64,000 nucleotides of DNA, from positions 124,001 through 188,000 of the forward strand of contig NZ_OAOP01000004.1 of the NCBI RefSeq assembly GCF_900207585.1, read 5' to 3'. This DNA comes from Bacillus oleivorans. GTDB taxonomy: Bacteria > Bacillota > Bacilli > Bacillales > JC228. The notes below the pieces were generated by a model. That model searched no databases and was not told the DNA's origin. It was given only the letters and a program-made list of their open reading frames with translations. Within the stretch, counting starts at the first letter, position 1. Each line of letters opens with the position of its first letter. Shown here piece after piece: positions 34,750 to 45,655 of the stretch. The translations under genes were made by a program, and so were the position numbers.

Positions 34750-36246
34750 TTAAGAAAGATAGGTCGGATTTTGCTTCACATCAATAAAGTGACCATCGGC
34801 CTCAATTTGCCCGGCTAATCTGTACAATAAATCCTCTCTGCCCCTAGCCGCCATAAACTGCACCCCAATCGGCAATCTCTTTTCAGACAGATAGAGAGGG
34901 AAGGTCATCGCCGGTTGGCCGGTTAGATTCGCAAGCTGTGAAAATGGAACCTTTGATAAATTTTCAACCGCTAATTTATCGACAATCCCCGCTTTTTTCA
35001 GCAGACCGCCTAAGCCGAGTCTGCCAACAATTGAAATAGCCAGTTTTTCTGCCGGTTTGGGCTCTAATTCACCTATTTTAACAGGTGGGGTTGCCGTTGA
35101 CGGTGTTAAGTAAAAATCATAGGTTTCATGGAACTCCTCCATAATATAGGCAGCACGGTCCCATTCCCGGATACTTAAGGCAATTTCTTTAGCACTCGTA
35201 GCTTTGCCGAGCAGACCTAGCAACCAGGTAGTTGGCTCGACATCGCTGTAGCTTGCCTTTCTGCCAAGGATACTTTGTAAATTTTCTAAGGTGGCTGCAA
35301 CTTCGCCAAAGTAGTTGTTCAGATAGCTTTTTGCAATTTGCTGCCCATCTACAGGTGCTTCTTTTTCTTCTACTATATGACCCATTGATTCCAGCAGCTT
35401 CGCTGTTTTAAGAACCGCCTCCCTGCATTCAGGGTCAACCTCTGTTCCGAGTGGTGATTGGGTGGTAAAAGCAATTCTTAGCTGTTCTGTTAATGGCGTT
35501 GCTGCATCCTGAAGATAACTGCCATTGTAGTCTTGCGCATGAAAGGCGGCCCACTTCACATGTCCCTTGATCTCATCAAGCATAGCTGCACTGTCTCTAA
35601 CTGATCTCGATAAAATATGATCAACCGAAGCCCCTTGCCATTCACGCCCAATGGTTGGGCCCACGGGGGTTCGGCCTCTTGTTGGCTTTAATCCAAACAG
35701 GCCGCAGTAAGCCCCAGGAATTCGAATCGAACCTCCGCCATCATTGGCACCAGCAATCGGAACCATGCCCGATGCAACGGCTGCCGCAGATCCGCCACTG
35801 GACCCTCCTGGCGAATGATTGGAGTTCCATGGATTTCTTGTTGGACCATAATGTTTGGGCTCTGTAATGCCTAAAAGGGCAAACTCCGGCACATTCGTTT
35901 GGCCAAGAATGATCGTTCCGGTTTTTTTCACTCTTTTTACATACTCTGAATCTTGTTTGGCTCTATAATTTTGAAAAGCCTTGGAGCCTGCGGTAATCGG
36001 CTCTCCTTCGATTTCTTGGGCAATATCTTTCAATAAAATCGGAACGCCGGCAAAGGGTCCGGTTGGCTCTATTTCGTCTGCGATTTTTTTGGCTTTCTCA
36101 TACATTTTATGTATAACCGCATTAAGCTTCGTATTTTTTGCCTCGATTCTTTGGATTGCGGCTTGAACGAGTTCTCTTGGATGAACTTCCTTTTTCTTCA
36201 CCAGTTCGGCTAAACCCAAACCATCATATTGAATATATTCTTTCAC
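34750..36246 (-). CDS. Amidase (amidase-signature family)
   Basis: The protein of about 498 residues shows the amidase signature: catalytic Lys in [15 protein letters not shown], and the Ser-cisSer region [19 protein letters not shown] and [20 protein letters not shown]. This Ser-Ser-Lys triad hydrolyses amides. It is similar in length to GatA-like and aryl-amidases, but no gatB/C neighbour exists, so it is a free-standing amidase. A GTG at 36246 ([14 protein letters not shown]) is chosen; another GTG nine bases upstream is possible. Confidence 0.88.
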   Translation of the reverse strand: MKEYIQYDGLGLAELVKKKEVHPRELVQAAIQRIEAKNTKLNAVIHKMYEKAKKIADEIEPTGPFAGVPILLKDIAQEIEGEPITAGSKAFQNYRAKQDSEYVKRVKKTGTIILGQTNVPEFALLGITEPKHYGPTRNPWNSNHSPGGSSGGSAAAVASGMVPIAGANDGGGSIRIPGAYCGLFGLKPTRGRTPVGPTIGREWQGASVDHILSRSVRDSAAMLDEIKGHVKWAAFHAQDYNGSYLQDAATPLTEQLRIAFTTQSPLGTEVDPECREAVLKTAKLLESMGHIVEEKEAPVDGQQIAKSYLNNYFGEVAATLENLQSILGRKASYSDVEPTTWLLGLLGKATSAKEIALSIREWDRAAYIMEEFHETYDFYLTPSTATPPVKIGELEPKPAEKLAISIVGRLGLGGLLKKAGIVDKLAVENLSKVPFSQLANLTGQPAMTFPLYLSEKRLPIGVQFMAARGREDLLYRLAGQIEADGHFIDVKQNPTYLS

Positions 36247-36319
36247 CCCACCCACACCTCTCTATGATTTCTATTTCTACACATTTCTCTATAACTTTCG
36301 AAATTCCTACAAAATACAT

Positions 36320-36356
36320 AAAAAATCCTTCAAGACATCGGTTGTCTTGAAGGATT
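36320..36356 (-). terminator. Terminator of the DUF2680 gene
   Basis: AATCCTTCAAGACA (36324-36337) and TGTCTTGAAGGATT (36343-36356) form a perfect 14-bp stem, followed on the reverse strand by TTTTATG. Confidence 0.9.
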
Positions 36357-36377
36357 TTGAATGACAGTGCTTTTGCT

Positions 36378-36722
36378 CTATTGCTGATTTTCGCCCTCTT
36401 TTACTTTCTTATGTCCTTGGTGGTGGCGATGCTCCATCGGCTGGAAGCCACGCTCCTCCATTCTCAGATAGTGCTCGTCCATCCAGGATTTTACCTTTTC
36501 TGCCGTTTCTTTCGACATGGCTCCATATTCAACGTATTTATCGACCACTGTCTTTCTCAGTTCAAAAATTTCCTTGTAAAGGTCAGCCAGCACCTTTTTC
36601 TGATCTTCCGTAAATTGTACCTGCTTGTCAGGTTCTGGTGTATTCGCTAAGACTGGTGCCTCATTTAGAACCAGCGCCAGCATAACAGCAGCAGTTATTA
36701 AAATTAAAATGCGTTTTTTCAC
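36378..36722 (-). CDS. DUF2680 (YckD-like) secreted small protein
   Basis: The 114-residue protein has a cleavable signal peptide (KKRILILITAAVMLALVL, likely cut after LAN) and a helical body with LTEDQ-type segments (FTEDQKKVLADLYKEIFEL, VDKYVEYGAMSKETAEKV) characteristic of DUF2680/YckD. The tail is His-rich (HRHHQGHKK), which may bind metal. It starts with GTG behind AAAGGGGTG. Function unknown. Confidence 0.82.
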   Translation of the reverse strand: MKKRILILITAAVMLALVLNEAPVLANTPEPDKQVQFTEDQKKVLADLYKEIFELRKTVVDKYVEYGAMSKETAEKVKSWMDEHYLRMEERGFQPMEHRHHQGHKKVKEGENQQ

Positions 36723-36845
36723 TTTGGATTAACACCCCTTTCATAATATGGGTTATTTTGCCACTAACGAGAGGAAAATATGTATGGTTTTTGATTTTTT
36801 AGCAAGGCTGTTTTCGAAAAGATTGTTGCTATTGAATGTATTCTT

Positions 36846-36988
36846 TAAACTGTAGTGGAATGAAGCGGAAGACACTTGACTCCTGCGGGAAGAAGAGGAA
36901 AGGTCGAGACCCCGCAGGCAAAGCCGAGGAGGCTCGACTTCCTCCCCGGGGAATCTTGTGTCTGGAGCGAAATGAAACGGACATGTTT
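36846..36988. repeat. Dispersed GC-rich repeat, second copy
   Basis: The segment runs from AAACTGTAGTGGAATGAAGC to GAAACGGACATGTT and is the inverted counterpart of 15507-15710, sharing GGAAGACA, GAGACCCCGCAGGCAAAGCC and GGAATCTTGTGTCTGGAGCG-like blocks. It lacks the 58-base internal segment of the first copy. It is not coding. Confidence 0.75.
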
Positions 36989-37332
36989 ACCTCATTAAAA
37001 AATAACAAAGTATACGAAAACAGCCTTTAGCAATTTATATGAGTGGGGCAGGCGGCCATCAGGATTTATGTGGATTAAATCCATATAATAGTTTAAAATG
37101 AAGTCTCTCAAAAAATAAGAGAGCCATTTAATAATCCCTTGGCCAGAACCAGACAACATTCTACATGTATGAGGGGATTTAAATGGCTCAATACCTTTAT
37201 TGTTATAAAACAAGCTGAAGACTCTATATTCCATAAGGTGGAGATGAATACGTAAAAATCTGCGAGGAACAAATGAAGTATTGATAAAGAGGCCTCCACT
37301 TCAAGGCTTTTAGAGGTAAAATGGTGAGTCGT
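36989..37332. other. Intergenic region with no recognised gene
   Basis: About 340 bp between the dispersed repeat and the zinc-ribbon gene. It contains a small CTCTC/GAGAG hairpin near 37106-37125 and overlapping short frames without ribosome binding sites. Nothing could be identified. Confidence 0.3.
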
Positions 37333-37473
37333 TCACTCATGCTCTATATTTCTTAAACACTTTTCACATTGATTCAGGTAAGGTATTTGGAAGTCTTCTA
37401 TTATACTGCCACAGTCTGTACAGTACTTTAGCTCAGCCTTCTCAGTAGTTTCCTCAGTAAATAAAGGATTCAT
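37333..37473 (-). CDS. 46-residue zinc-ribbon microprotein (YhfH-like)
   Basis: A TGGAGGGAAACGC site before the ATG at 37473 opens a 46-codon frame. The product contains YCTDCGSII and QCEKCLRN, two CxxC knuckles that form a zinc ribbon. Size and layout recall the B. subtilis YhfH-type microproteins, but the sequence match is not close enough for a firm name. It lies 65 bp after the isocitrate lyase gene on the same strand. Confidence 0.65.
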   Translation of the reverse strand: MNPLFTEETTEKAELKYCTDCGSIIEDFQIPYLNQCEKCLRNIEHE

Positions 37474-37538
37474 GCGTTTCCCTCCATTTATTATGAAATG
37501 TGCTCTTAACACTCCTGACTTCAGTCGTTTACCCCTTC

Positions 37539-38828
37539 TTACCCTTGAAATTGGGCTTCTTCAGTGGAACCTTTCAGTGCTATGGTCGAAGATGTGCCAC
37601 CGGAAATAACCTGAGCAACTGCATCAAAGTAGCCTGTGCCCACTTCTCTTTGATGTCGGGTTGCGGTATAGCCATCCTTTTCGGCTGCAAATTCTGCCTG
37701 CTGAAGTTCAGAATAAGCGGCCATCCCACGAGTTTTGTAGCCACGGGCAAGCTCGAACATTCCATAATTGAGAGAATGGAATCCCGCAAGTGTAATAAAT
37801 TGGAATTTATAACCCATTTTAGCAAGCTCAATCTGGAAGGTTTCAATCGTTTCTTTATCAAGGTTTGCTTCCCAGTTAAAGGAAGGAGAACAATTATACG
37901 CTAGCATCTTGCCAGGGAATTTCCTATGCATAGCATCGGCAAATTGCTTGGCTTCTTCCAGGCTTGGTTTCGATGTTTCACACCATATCAGGTCAGCGTA
38001 TGGGGCGTAGGCAAGCCCACGTGCTATAGCTTGATTAATTCCAGCTCTTGTTCTATAAAATCCCTCTGCTGTCCGTTCGCCCGTAATAAATGGAGCATCA
38101 GCCGGATCAATATCACTTGTAATCAAGTCAGCAGCATCTGCATCCGTACGAGCTACTAATATTGTGGGAACTCCAGCTACATCTGCTGCAAGGCGCGCAG
38201 CAATTAAATTTCGTATCGCGTTCTGTGTAGGGATTAATACTTTGCCGCCTAAATGACCACATTTTTTCTCAGATGATAACTGGTCTTCAAAGTGGACACC
38301 TGCTGCCCCTGCTTCAATCATACTTTTCATAAGTTCAAACACATTTAGCTGACCGCCAAATCCGGCTTCAGCATCGGCAACAATTGGTACGAAGTAATCT
38401 ATTTCTCCTACACCCTCCAGGTGTTGAATTTGATCAGCACGTGAAAGAGCGTTATTAATACGCTTTACTACATGTGGAACAGAGTTGGCTGGATACAAGC
38501 TTTGATCGGGGTACATCTCCCCAGCTAAATTAGCATCAGCTGCTACCTGCCATCCGCTCAGGTAAATGGCTTTGAGCCCAGCTTTTACTTGTTGAACAGC
38601 CTGCCCTCCTGTTAATGCCCCTAGAGCGTTGATATATAACTCTTCATTTAATAACTTCCATAGCTTCTCTGAACCACGGTGAGCTAATGTATGTTCAATT
38701 TGGATAGAGCCGCGTAAACGGATGACGTCTTCAGCCGAGTATAGACGTTTTATTCCAGCCCAGCGAGGATTCGTTTCCCATTGTTCCTGTAGTTTCATAG
38801 CTTCAAATTGCATACTTTCATTTTTCAT
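37539..38828 (-). CDS. aceA: Isocitrate lyase
   Basis: The 429-residue enzyme contains the catalytic loop [26 protein letters not shown] and [14 protein letters not shown], diagnostic of isocitrate lyase. It splits isocitrate to glyoxylate and succinate, the first glyoxylate-shunt step, enabling growth on acetate or fatty acids. The usual partner malate synthase (aceB) is not adjacent. TTGGAGGT seven bases before the ATG at 38828 sets the start; a strong sigma-A promoter lies upstream. Confidence 0.96.
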   Translation of the reverse strand: MKNESMQFEAMKLQEQWETNPRWAGIKRLYSAEDVIRLRGSIQIEHTLAHRGSEKLWKLLNEELYINALGALTGGQAVQQVKAGLKAIYLSGWQVAADANLAGEMYPDQSLYPANSVPHVVKRINNALSRADQIQHLEGVGEIDYFVPIVADAEAGFGGQLNVFELMKSMIEAGAAGVHFEDQLSSEKKCGHLGGKVLIPTQNAIRNLIAARLAADVAGVPTILVARTDADAADLITSDIDPADAPFITGERTAEGFYRTRAGINQAIARGLAYAPYADLIWCETSKPSLEEAKQFADAMHRKFPGKMLAYNCSPSFNWEANLDKETIETFQIELAKMGYKFQFITLAGFHSLNYGMFELARGYKTRGMAAYSELQQAEFAAEKDGYTATRHQREVGTGYFDAVAQVISGGTSSTIALKGSTEEAQFQG

Positions 38829-38880
38829 TTTCTTAACCTCCAATTGACTGTATTACTACAGTATTAATTATTTGAAAATT

Positions 38881-38909
38881 ATTATATAACAGAATATTCT
38901 CTAACTCAA
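38881..38909 (-). promoter_or_regulatory. Sigma-A promoter of aceA
   Basis: On the reverse strand TTGAGT (38909-38904), a 17-bp spacer and TATAAT (38886-38881) lie about 53 bp upstream of the start codon. Confidence 0.8.
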
Positions 38910-38947
38910 CAGATGTTTCCAAAAAAAAATAAGCACCTCAATGCTTA

Positions 38948-38988
38948 TTAAAAAAGTTAAGAGTGAAATCTATATTTCACTCTTAACT
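38948..38988 (-). terminator. Terminator of the yfmR-like gene
   Basis: AGTTAAGAGTGAAAT (38955-38969) and ATTTCACTCTTAACT (38974-38988) form a perfect 15-bp stem with a four-base loop, followed on the reverse strand by TTTTTAATAAG. Confidence 0.93.
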
Positions 38989-39110
38989 GTTAATTTATTT
39001 CCCATGAGAACAGACTATATCATAATCTACTACAAATGCCGTGCTCTTCGGGTGCACTTGAACCCTGCTCCCACATCTCAAAAATGATTGTAAATCTTTA
39101 ATCCACAGCT

Positions 39111-41003
39111 TTATTTCCCTAGCTCCTCCACCATCAGCGCCAATTCCTCCCAGCGCTCCATCGTCCGTTCAAGTTCAGCTTCTAGCTCTGTCTTCTGATC
39201 CATGATTATTTGAATTTTACCGAAATCACTGCCGGCAGCCGCCAGTTCTTCGTCGAGTTCGCCTATCTTCACTTCAAGACCTGAAATTTTATCTTCAATA
39301 CCGTCCCATTCGAGCTGGTCTTTATAAGAAAGCTTCTTCCGTTTTTCTGAACGCTGCTGCTTAGGAGGCGGTGTTTCTTTTACTTCTTTAATAGCCGCTG
39401 CCTTTTGCTCTTTAGATTCTTCCATAAACTCGGAGTAAGCACCCTGATAGCGGCTGATACCGCCATTGCCTTCGAAAACGATTAGCTTGTCCACCACCCG
39501 GTCTAAAAAATACCGATCGTGGGATACTGTAATCACTACACCTGGAAACTGATCTAAATAGTTCTCTAGGACACTCAATGTCTGGATATCTAAATCATTA
39601 GTTGGCTCATCTAAGAACAGAACATTTGGCTCTGTCATAAGTACGCGCAGTAAGTATAACCGGCGCCGTTCTCCGCCAGATAGCTTGCGGATATACGTCC
39701 ATTGCATCGATCGTGGAAACATAAAGCGCTCAAGCATTTGCTCCGCGGTAATCACTTGGCCATCAATCGTGTGAACAACTTCAGCTATTTCTTTAATATA
39801 TTCAATAACACGCAAATCTCCGTTAATTTCATCGTGATCCTGTGTGTAGTAACCGATGCTAACGGTTTGTCCTATTTCGATTTTCCCCTGATCCGGCTGA
39901 TCTCCCCCTGCCATGATATTTAACAAAGTCGTTTTTCCGCTCCCATTCGGACCTATAATTCCGATTCGGTCACCGGGTATAATCAAGGTACTGAAGTTAT
40001 CAATCACTGTTTTTTGATCAAACGTTTTGCGAATCCCTTCTAGTTGAATCACCCGGTCACCAAGCCGCTTAGAACCAATCGCAAACTCCAAATCGTCCTT
40101 AGATACAGTTGCTTGTTGCTCTTGCAGCTGTTCTGCCCGCTGGAGTCTCGCTTTTTGCTTAGTTGTCCGTGCTTTCGCTCCTCGTCTTAACCATTCCAAT
40201 TCACGTCTCAATATATTTTGCCGCTTTGCTTCCCGCTGTTCGGCCTCAGCTTCCCGTTCCGCTTTTTTTTCTAAAAAGACCTCATAATTGCCATCATAGA
40301 CATAGAGCTTGCCGCGGTCGAGTTCAAAGATTTTATTCGTAACACGGTTTAAAAAATACCGATCATGCGTTACCAATAATAGCGATCCTTTATATTGCGC
40401 TAAAAACCCTTCCAGCCACTCAATCGTTTCATTATCTAAATGGTTGGTTGGCTCGTCCATCAGCAGCAAGTCCGCTGGCTGAATCAAAGCTTTGGCAATC
40501 GCGACCCGTTTCTTCTGCCCTCCAGAAAGATGCTTTACCTTTTTAGAAAACTCCACAATGCCAAGCTTTGTTAACACCGTCTTCGATACTGTGTTGGCTT
40601 CCCAGGCTTCGTTTTCATCCATTTTTTGCTGCATGGCAAGGAGATGTTTTTGTTTGGCAGGGTTCGTTGGGTCCAATTCTAGCTCCTGTAACACCTGTTC
40701 ATAGCCACGCATTGTTTTCATGATAATCGAGTCGCCATAATAGATTTGCTCCAGTACGGTTAATTCATCTTCTAGCTCAGGTTCCTGCGGCAGGTACTCA
40801 ATTCTGAAATCATTAGCATGGGTCACAGTGACTTCTTCAGCTGACTCAATCCCAGCTAAAATTTTTAATAGGGTAGACTTGCCCGTCCCATTGACCCCAA
40901 TCAAACCAATCCGCTGCTTTTCGGCTATTGAAAAAGAGATAAAATCAAATAATGTTTTCTCTCCATAGGTTTTATGTAATTGTTCAACTTGTAAAGTACT
41001 CAT
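39111..41003 (-). CDS. yfmR: ABC-F family ATPase, Uup/YfmR type
   Basis: The 630-residue cytosolic protein has two ABC domains (Walker A GVNGTGKST and GPNGSGKTT; signatures LSGGQKKR and LSGGERRR; Walker B LLLMDEPTNHLD and LFLDEPTNDLD), the arm/linker between them (AEAEQREAKRQNILRRELEW) and a C-terminal coiled coil (about 550-630) as in Uup. B. subtilis YfmR relieves ribosomes stalled at proline-rich or D/G motifs together with EF-P. AAGGAG before the ATG at 41003 fixes the start; the frame is open 20 codons upstream. Confidence 0.88.
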   Translation of the reverse strand: MSTLQVEQLHKTYGEKTLFDFISFSIAEKQRIGLIGVNGTGKSTLLKILAGIESAEEVTVTHANDFRIEYLPQEPELEDELTVLEQIYYGDSIIMKTMRGYEQVLQELELDPTNPAKQKHLLAMQQKMDENEAWEANTVSKTVLTKLGIVEFSKKVKHLSGGQKKRVAIAKALIQPADLLLMDEPTNHLDNETIEWLEGFLAQYKGSLLLVTHDRYFLNRVTNKIFELDRGKLYVYDGNYEVFLEKKAEREAEAEQREAKRQNILRRELEWLRRGAKARTTKQKARLQRAEQLQEQQATVSKDDLEFAIGSKRLGDRVIQLEGIRKTFDQKTVIDNFSTLIIPGDRIGIIGPNGSGKTTLLNIMAGGDQPDQGKIEIGQTVSIGYYTQDHDEINGDLRVIEYIKEIAEVVHTIDGQVITAEQMLERFMFPRSMQWTYIRKLSGGERRRLYLLRVLMTEPNVLFLDEPTNDLDIQTLSVLENYLDQFPGVVITVSHDRYFLDRVVDKLIVFEGNGGISRYQGAYSEFMEESKEQKAAAIKEVKETPPPKQQRSEKRKKLSYKDQLEWDGIEDKISGLEVKIGELDEELAAAGSDFGKIQIIMDQKTELEAELERTMERWEELALMVEELGK

Positions 41004-41144
41004 TTTAGCCTGACTCCTTAATCTAAATCTTCTTTTATTGTAAAACATATTTCTTGATATCACTAATGAAATGAGGAGTTTTTAAAATGTTGCAGAACTG
41101 GAGAACATGGATAACAGATTTCTTACATCTGGGAGATGGATGTC

Positions 41145-42455
41145 ATGAATTTTAAAAATCTGTGGTTTAAGCTGCGGGGGAGCTATTGGTTCCACCCAGC
41201 CGTCTATAGCTTGGTATCAATCGTCATGGTTGCGATTACAACTTACTTTGATTATACGTTTATCCAATTAGTAGAAGAAATTATACCAGAAGTACTGCTG
41301 ACCAATCATGATATTGCAAAGTCTTTATATAGCGCCCTAATTACTGCAATTTTAACGATGACGACGATTAGCTTTTCATCGATCATGGTTGTCTTAACCA
41401 CGACATCCTCACAGTTTTCGCCACGAATTCTGCAGGACTTCATGGCTGACAATGTAACGAAACACGTTTTAGGAATCTTTTCATTTGGCTTTGTTTTTTC
41501 TCTGATTAATTTATTGCTATTAACTGAGAACAAACATCGGCTTCTTCTCAACCCTGTATTAACTGTCATCTTTGCAATTATCTGTCTGGCTGCCTTCATT
41601 CTTTTTATTCATCATTCTACCAGGTGGGTTCAGGTTAATTATTTAATAGGGAACATTCGTAATGAAACCTCCAAAGTCATCCAACAGCATTTTTCGAAAA
41701 AAAGAATGCCATCCAATTACGAATGGTATGAATCGGAATTAGAATTCCTTTCCAGCGAACATGCCAAATCAATTGTTACGGATACATCCGGATATGTACA
41801 GCAGCTACAGTTTGATTTACTGGTAAACTGGGCAAAAGAACATCAACTTGTTTTGAAAGCTCATTTTCGGATTGGGGATTACATTCAGAAAGGAATGCCT
41901 TTATTTTCGTACTGGTCACAGGGACAAGAAAACGCCTTTGACGCAAACGGTTATAAGGACTTCCTATTAATCGGACTGGAACGGTCAGGCATATATGATA
42001 TTGAGTTCTCGCTTCAAAAGCTCGTAGAAATTGCATTGAGAGCAATCTCTCCGGCTATTAACGATCCGCATACTGCGGCTAATAGTATAAACAGAATCGG
42101 TTCCTTACTGGCTGAAATCGGTGAACATTACTATCCGATGAAGTACTTTGCTGATGAAGAAAATAAGCTTCGGCTAATCATGGACCCCAAGCCATATCGG
42201 GAATATTTGTATAAAAGCTTTTATCAAATTAAACATTACGGTAAAAATGATTTGTCAGTCATGGACAGTATATTGGAAGCTTTAACAAAAACTGCTATAG
42301 TCAGTCCCGGGGAAATTAAAGAAGAGATTTGGGAATTCAGCAAATATATAATGTCCGCCATTGACAGGAGCAAGCTAGATCAGATTGATACCGATCATAT
42401 TTACCGGACAGCTGAACGATTGGCTGCAGCCTGCGGGGAAAAATTGAAATGGTAG
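41145..42455 (+). CDS. DUF2254 family membrane protein
   Basis: The 436-residue protein has four N-terminal membrane helices (about residues 15-160) and a large soluble C-terminal part containing SPAINDPHTAANSINRIGSL, the conserved DUF2254 block. TTISFSSIMVVLTTTSSQFSPR is typical between helices 2 and 3. Function unknown. The ATG at 41136 touches its own GGGAG, so the ATG at 41145, nine bases later, is preferred. Confidence 0.87.
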   Translation: MNFKNLWFKLRGSYWFHPAVYSLVSIVMVAITTYFDYTFIQLVEEIIPEVLLTNHDIAKSLYSALITAILTMTTISFSSIMVVLTTTSSQFSPRILQDFMADNVTKHVLGIFSFGFVFSLINLLLLTENKHRLLLNPVLTVIFAIICLAAFILFIHHSTRWVQVNYLIGNIRNETSKVIQQHFSKKRMPSNYEWYESELEFLSSEHAKSIVTDTSGYVQQLQFDLLVNWAKEHQLVLKAHFRIGDYIQKGMPLFSYWSQGQENAFDANGYKDFLLIGLERSGIYDIEFSLQKLVEIALRAISPAINDPHTAANSINRIGSLLAEIGEHYYPMKYFADEENKLRLIMDPKPYREYLYKSFYQIKHYGKNDLSVMDSILEALTKTAIVSPGEIKEEIWEFSKYIMSAIDRSKLDQIDTDHIYRTAERLAAACGEKLKW

Positions 42456-42610
42456 TTGTTCAATTTTCTTTTTTTTCCTAGAAAAAAGTCAGTTTAGTTT
42501 GATCTTTTTTTAAGAACTCCTCTAGCAAATGAAAGATTTTTGCGATTTTTCACATGGAAACAGCTGTGTTACTCTAAAGATAGAGTTATAAAAGGAAGGA
42601 TTTTTAATTC

Positions 42611-44767
42611 GTGAATCTATTACTTTCAAAAGCACATGATATTTTAAAAACAGTATTCGGGTTTACTAGTTTTCGCGAAGGGCAAGAGGCTGTCATCCAG
42701 CACATTTTGGATGGACACCATACACTTGCTGTGATGCCGACGGGAGGAGGTAAATCTTTATGCTACCAGGTTCCGGGACTAGTTCTCGATGGAACAGCGA
42801 TTATTATTTCCCCTCTCATTTCTTTAATGAAAGACCAAGTCGATTCTCTACAGGCGAATGGCGTTTCGGCAGTATTTATTAATAGTACTCTTTCCCATAC
42901 AGAACAAAGGGACATACTCGAGGAGGTCAGGCTGGGTCAATACAAATTTGTCTATGTGGCACCAGAGCGCTTTGAATCATTCGAGTTTATCCAAGCAATA
43001 AAAGCGACTCATCTTTCTTTCATTGCTTTTGATGAAGCCCACTGTATCTCCCAATGGGGGCACGATTTTAGGCCAAGCTACCGTTCCATTATCCAAAACC
43101 TCCAGCAGCTTGGAACAGATTGTCCGCTTGTAGCCTTAACGGCAACGGCAACGGACCAGGTTATTTATGATATTCAATCGCTATTGGCCATTAGACCGGA
43201 ATATGTGACAAATACTGGTTTCCTTCGAGAAAATCTTATTTTCCGTGTAGAAAGAGGAGTTAAAAAAAGCGACTTTATCAAGCACTATGTATCAGAACGG
43301 CAAAATGATTCCGGGATCATTTATGCTCCAACCCGTAAAATAACGGATCAGGTTTATACATGGCTTGTCACTAACGGATTTAAGGCCGCCCGTTATCATG
43401 CAGGGATGTCAGAGCAAGAAAGAATAAAGTCCCAAGACCAGTTTCTTCAAGATGATGTTACGATCATGGTAGCAACTAATGCCTTTGGTATGGGCATTGA
43501 TAAATCGAACGTACGATATATCATCCATTATGGGATTCCGATGAATATTGAGTCTTACTATCAGGAAGCAGGACGTGCAGGGCGTGACGGGGAGGACAGT
43601 GAGTGTATTCTCCTGTTTGCCTCAAGTGATGTCCAGCTGCAAAAATTTTTAATCGAACAATCCTCCCTAGAAGCATCCAAAAAAGATCAAGAATATGAAA
43701 AACTCCATGCAATGGTACAGTACGGCTATACCAATCAATGTTTACAGCGCTATATCTTGGATTACTTTTCAGACCCGAATGAACTTGAACGTTGCGGAAC
43801 TTGCAGCAGCTGTTTAAAATCTGAAGAATTAGAAGACGTCACCAAGGAAGCTCAGATGGTTATGTCCTGTGTTAAACGAATGGGTGAACGGTTTGGAGTT
43901 GCAATGACAGCTAAAGTGTTAAAGGGATCCAGCAGTCAAAAATTAAAGGAATTTGGGTTTGCAGCCTTAAGCACCTATGGTTTATTATCCCATTATCGTG
44001 AAGCTGACATAAACACCTTGATCCAACAGCTAATTGCGGATGGTTATTTAAACGTAGAACACGGTAAATTTCCAACTATTAAGCTGTCAAAACGCTCTTA
44101 TCCGGTTCTTAAAGGCGAAGAAAAGGTTTGGATTCATGCACGCGTACAAGAAGTCAAAAGAAACAATAATTATAATGAAGCTCTATTTGACTATTTACGG
44201 GATCTTCGTAAAAAACTGGCTGATCAGCAAGGCCTCCCGCCTTACATTGTTTTTTCTGATGCGACTTTAAAAGACTTTTGCCGCATGGTACCTCTTTCTA
44301 AAGAAGAAATGCTTCTAGTCAAAGGAGTCGGAGAGAGAAAGTGGGAGGAATACGGGGAATATTTTATCAATGGCATTCAGGAGTTTATTGATCAACATGG
44401 ACCGGTTCAGAAGGTTAAAACTTTGCCCGAGACTTCAGAGTTTGTAATCCGAAAAAGGGAGCCTTCAACAGAAGGACCTAGCCATTTAATCACTTATAAA
44501 TTATTCGAAAAAAGACATTCCATTGATGAAATTGCAAAGCAACGCGGAATGTTAAAGTTAACGATTGAAAACCATCTCTTTAAAGCCGCCCAAGAAGGAC
44601 ATCCCTTGAAGTGGGAGTTATTTTTTACACCTGACCAGGAACAGCTCGTTCTTGAAAAACATGGGGTGCTTACGGAGAAAAAGCTAAAGCCGCTCAAAGA
44701 AATGTTACCAGAGGAGATATCCTATACAGCCATTAAGGCGGTTTTAGTAAAAAATGGGATTATGTAA
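42611..44767 (+). CDS. recQ: ATP-dependent DNA helicase RecQ
   Basis: The 718-residue helicase has Walker [17 protein letters not shown] box [20 protein letters not shown], helicase C motif [13 protein letters not shown] and [10 protein letters not shown], the RQC zinc site (RYILDYF..., CGTCSSC), an HRDC domain (about 510-590) and a C-terminal HTH_40-like segment ([18 protein letters not shown]). It unwinds recombination and replication intermediates. It starts with GTG at 42611 after AAGGAAGGA. Confidence 0.95.
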   Translation: MNLLLSKAHDILKTVFGFTSFREGQEAVIQHILDGHHTLAVMPTGGGKSLCYQVPGLVLDGTAIIISPLISLMKDQVDSLQANGVSAVFINSTLSHTEQRDILEEVRLGQYKFVYVAPERFESFEFIQAIKATHLSFIAFDEAHCISQWGHDFRPSYRSIIQNLQQLGTDCPLVALTATATDQVIYDIQSLLAIRPEYVTNTGFLRENLIFRVERGVKKSDFIKHYVSERQNDSGIIYAPTRKITDQVYTWLVTNGFKAARYHAGMSEQERIKSQDQFLQDDVTIMVATNAFGMGIDKSNVRYIIHYGIPMNIESYYQEAGRAGRDGEDSECILLFASSDVQLQKFLIEQSSLEASKKDQEYEKLHAMVQYGYTNQCLQRYILDYFSDPNELERCGTCSSCLKSEELEDVTKEAQMVMSCVKRMGERFGVAMTAKVLKGSSSQKLKEFGFAALSTYGLLSHYREADINTLIQQLIADGYLNVEHGKFPTIKLSKRSYPVLKGEEKVWIHARVQEVKRNNNYNEALFDYLRDLRKKLADQQGLPPYIVFSDATLKDFCRMVPLSKEEMLLVKGVGERKWEEYGEYFINGIQEFIDQHGPVQKVKTLPETSEFVIRKREPSTEGPSHLITYKLFEKRHSIDEIAKQRGMLKLTIENHLFKAAQEGHPLKWELFFTPDQEQLVLEKHGVLTEKKLKPLKEMLPEEISYTAIKAVLVKNGIM

Positions 44768-44825
44768 AAAGAGGACAGTTTAACAGGAGGGCATTGAAAA
44801 AATAATGTTTGTAAAACACAGATGT

Positions 44826-44990
44826 TGATTTGCGCTCCAGGCGCTTCGCGGACCTTAGGGCGATGCGGAGAACCTCCTCGGCGCTATGGCGCCTGCGGGG
44901 TCTCCCCTGCACCGTTCTCCCACTTTCCACGGCAGTGGAAATGAGTCTTCGCACCTTCCGCTCCAATCAACTGAGTCAACTCAAATAAAT
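44826..44990. repeat. Dispersed GC-rich repeat, divergent third copy
   Basis: The segment contains GCGCTCCAGGCGCTTCGCGG, CCTCCTCGGC, GCCTGCGGGGTCTC and TCTTCGCACCTTCCGCTCC. It shares the CCTCCTCGGC...TGCGGGGTCTC core with the other two copies and is otherwise different. It belongs to a Bacillus dispersed repeat family and is non-coding. It lies between recQ and the acetyltransferase gene, whose 3' ends converge. Confidence 0.7.
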
Positions 44991-45043
44991 AACTTTAGCA
45001 TAGTCAAGATTTTTCAATGCCCTCTTTAACAGCTGTCGTCTTT

Positions 45044-45610
45044 TTACGATTTCACTTCAATTTGTTTAATGATTCTCGCTGGATTACCACCTACCACCAC
45101 ATAATCTGGAACATCCTTTGTTACAACTGCTCCAGAAGCAATAACCACACCGTTTCCAATCGTAACTCCTGGATTAATGACAGCTCTTCCGCCGATCCAA
45201 ACATCATCCCCTATGGTGACTGGTCTTCCAAACTCCACACCAGAGCTCCGTTCAAATGGGTCTAACGGATGCGTAGCTGTATAAATATGTACACCTGGTG
45301 CTATCATGCAGTTTTTTCCGATTCTCACTTCACAAACATCAAGGATTACACAATCAAAATTAGCGTAAAAGTTTTCTCCGACGTGAATGTTATACCCATA
45401 ATCACATTTAAAGTCAGGTTCAATATAGAGATTTTCCCCCGTTGTGCCAAACAGCTCCTTTAATAGCTCTGTCCGTATAGGGATTTCAGTTTCTTTAGTC
45501 TGATTAAAAATTCTCGTCATTCTTCGCGCATTCTCCCGCCCCATCACTAACTCCGGATCTTGAGGGTTATATGGTTCTCCATTCAGCATCTTTTCTTTTT
45601 CAGAGTACAC
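45044..45610 (-). CDS. maa: Maltose O-acetyltransferase (Maa-type)
   Basis: The 188-residue protein has the Maa N-terminal helix ([20 protein letters not shown]) and a left-handed beta-helix of hexapeptide repeats ([20 protein letters not shown], with the catalytic His; [20 protein letters not shown]). It transfers acetyl from acetyl-CoA to sugars. The GTG at 45610 follows GGGAG at nine bases. It is the last gene of a leftward series that begins with the ABC transporter, but its role there is not obvious. Confidence 0.88.
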   Translation of the reverse strand: MYSEKEKMLNGEPYNPQDPELVMGRENARRMTRIFNQTKETEIPIRTELLKELFGTTGENLYIEPDFKCDYGYNIHVGENFYANFDCVILDVCEVRIGKNCMIAPGVHIYTATHPLDPFERSSGVEFGRPVTIGDDVWIGGRAVINPGVTIGNGVVIASGAVVTKDVPDYVVVGGNPARIIKQIEVKS

Positions 45611-45655
45611 AACTATCTGCTCCCTATGGTAATGTTAGATCTAGTTTAATAAAAA

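Noticed and set aside
36995-37299. Two overlapping reverse-strand frames of 63 and 79 codons
   Set aside because: They overlap each other in different frames, lack ribosome binding sites, and show no family features; a transposase remnant was considered but nothing matched.
44760-44966. 68-codon reverse-strand frame after recQ
   Set aside because: Inside the third copy of the GC-rich repeat; composition is due to the repeat.
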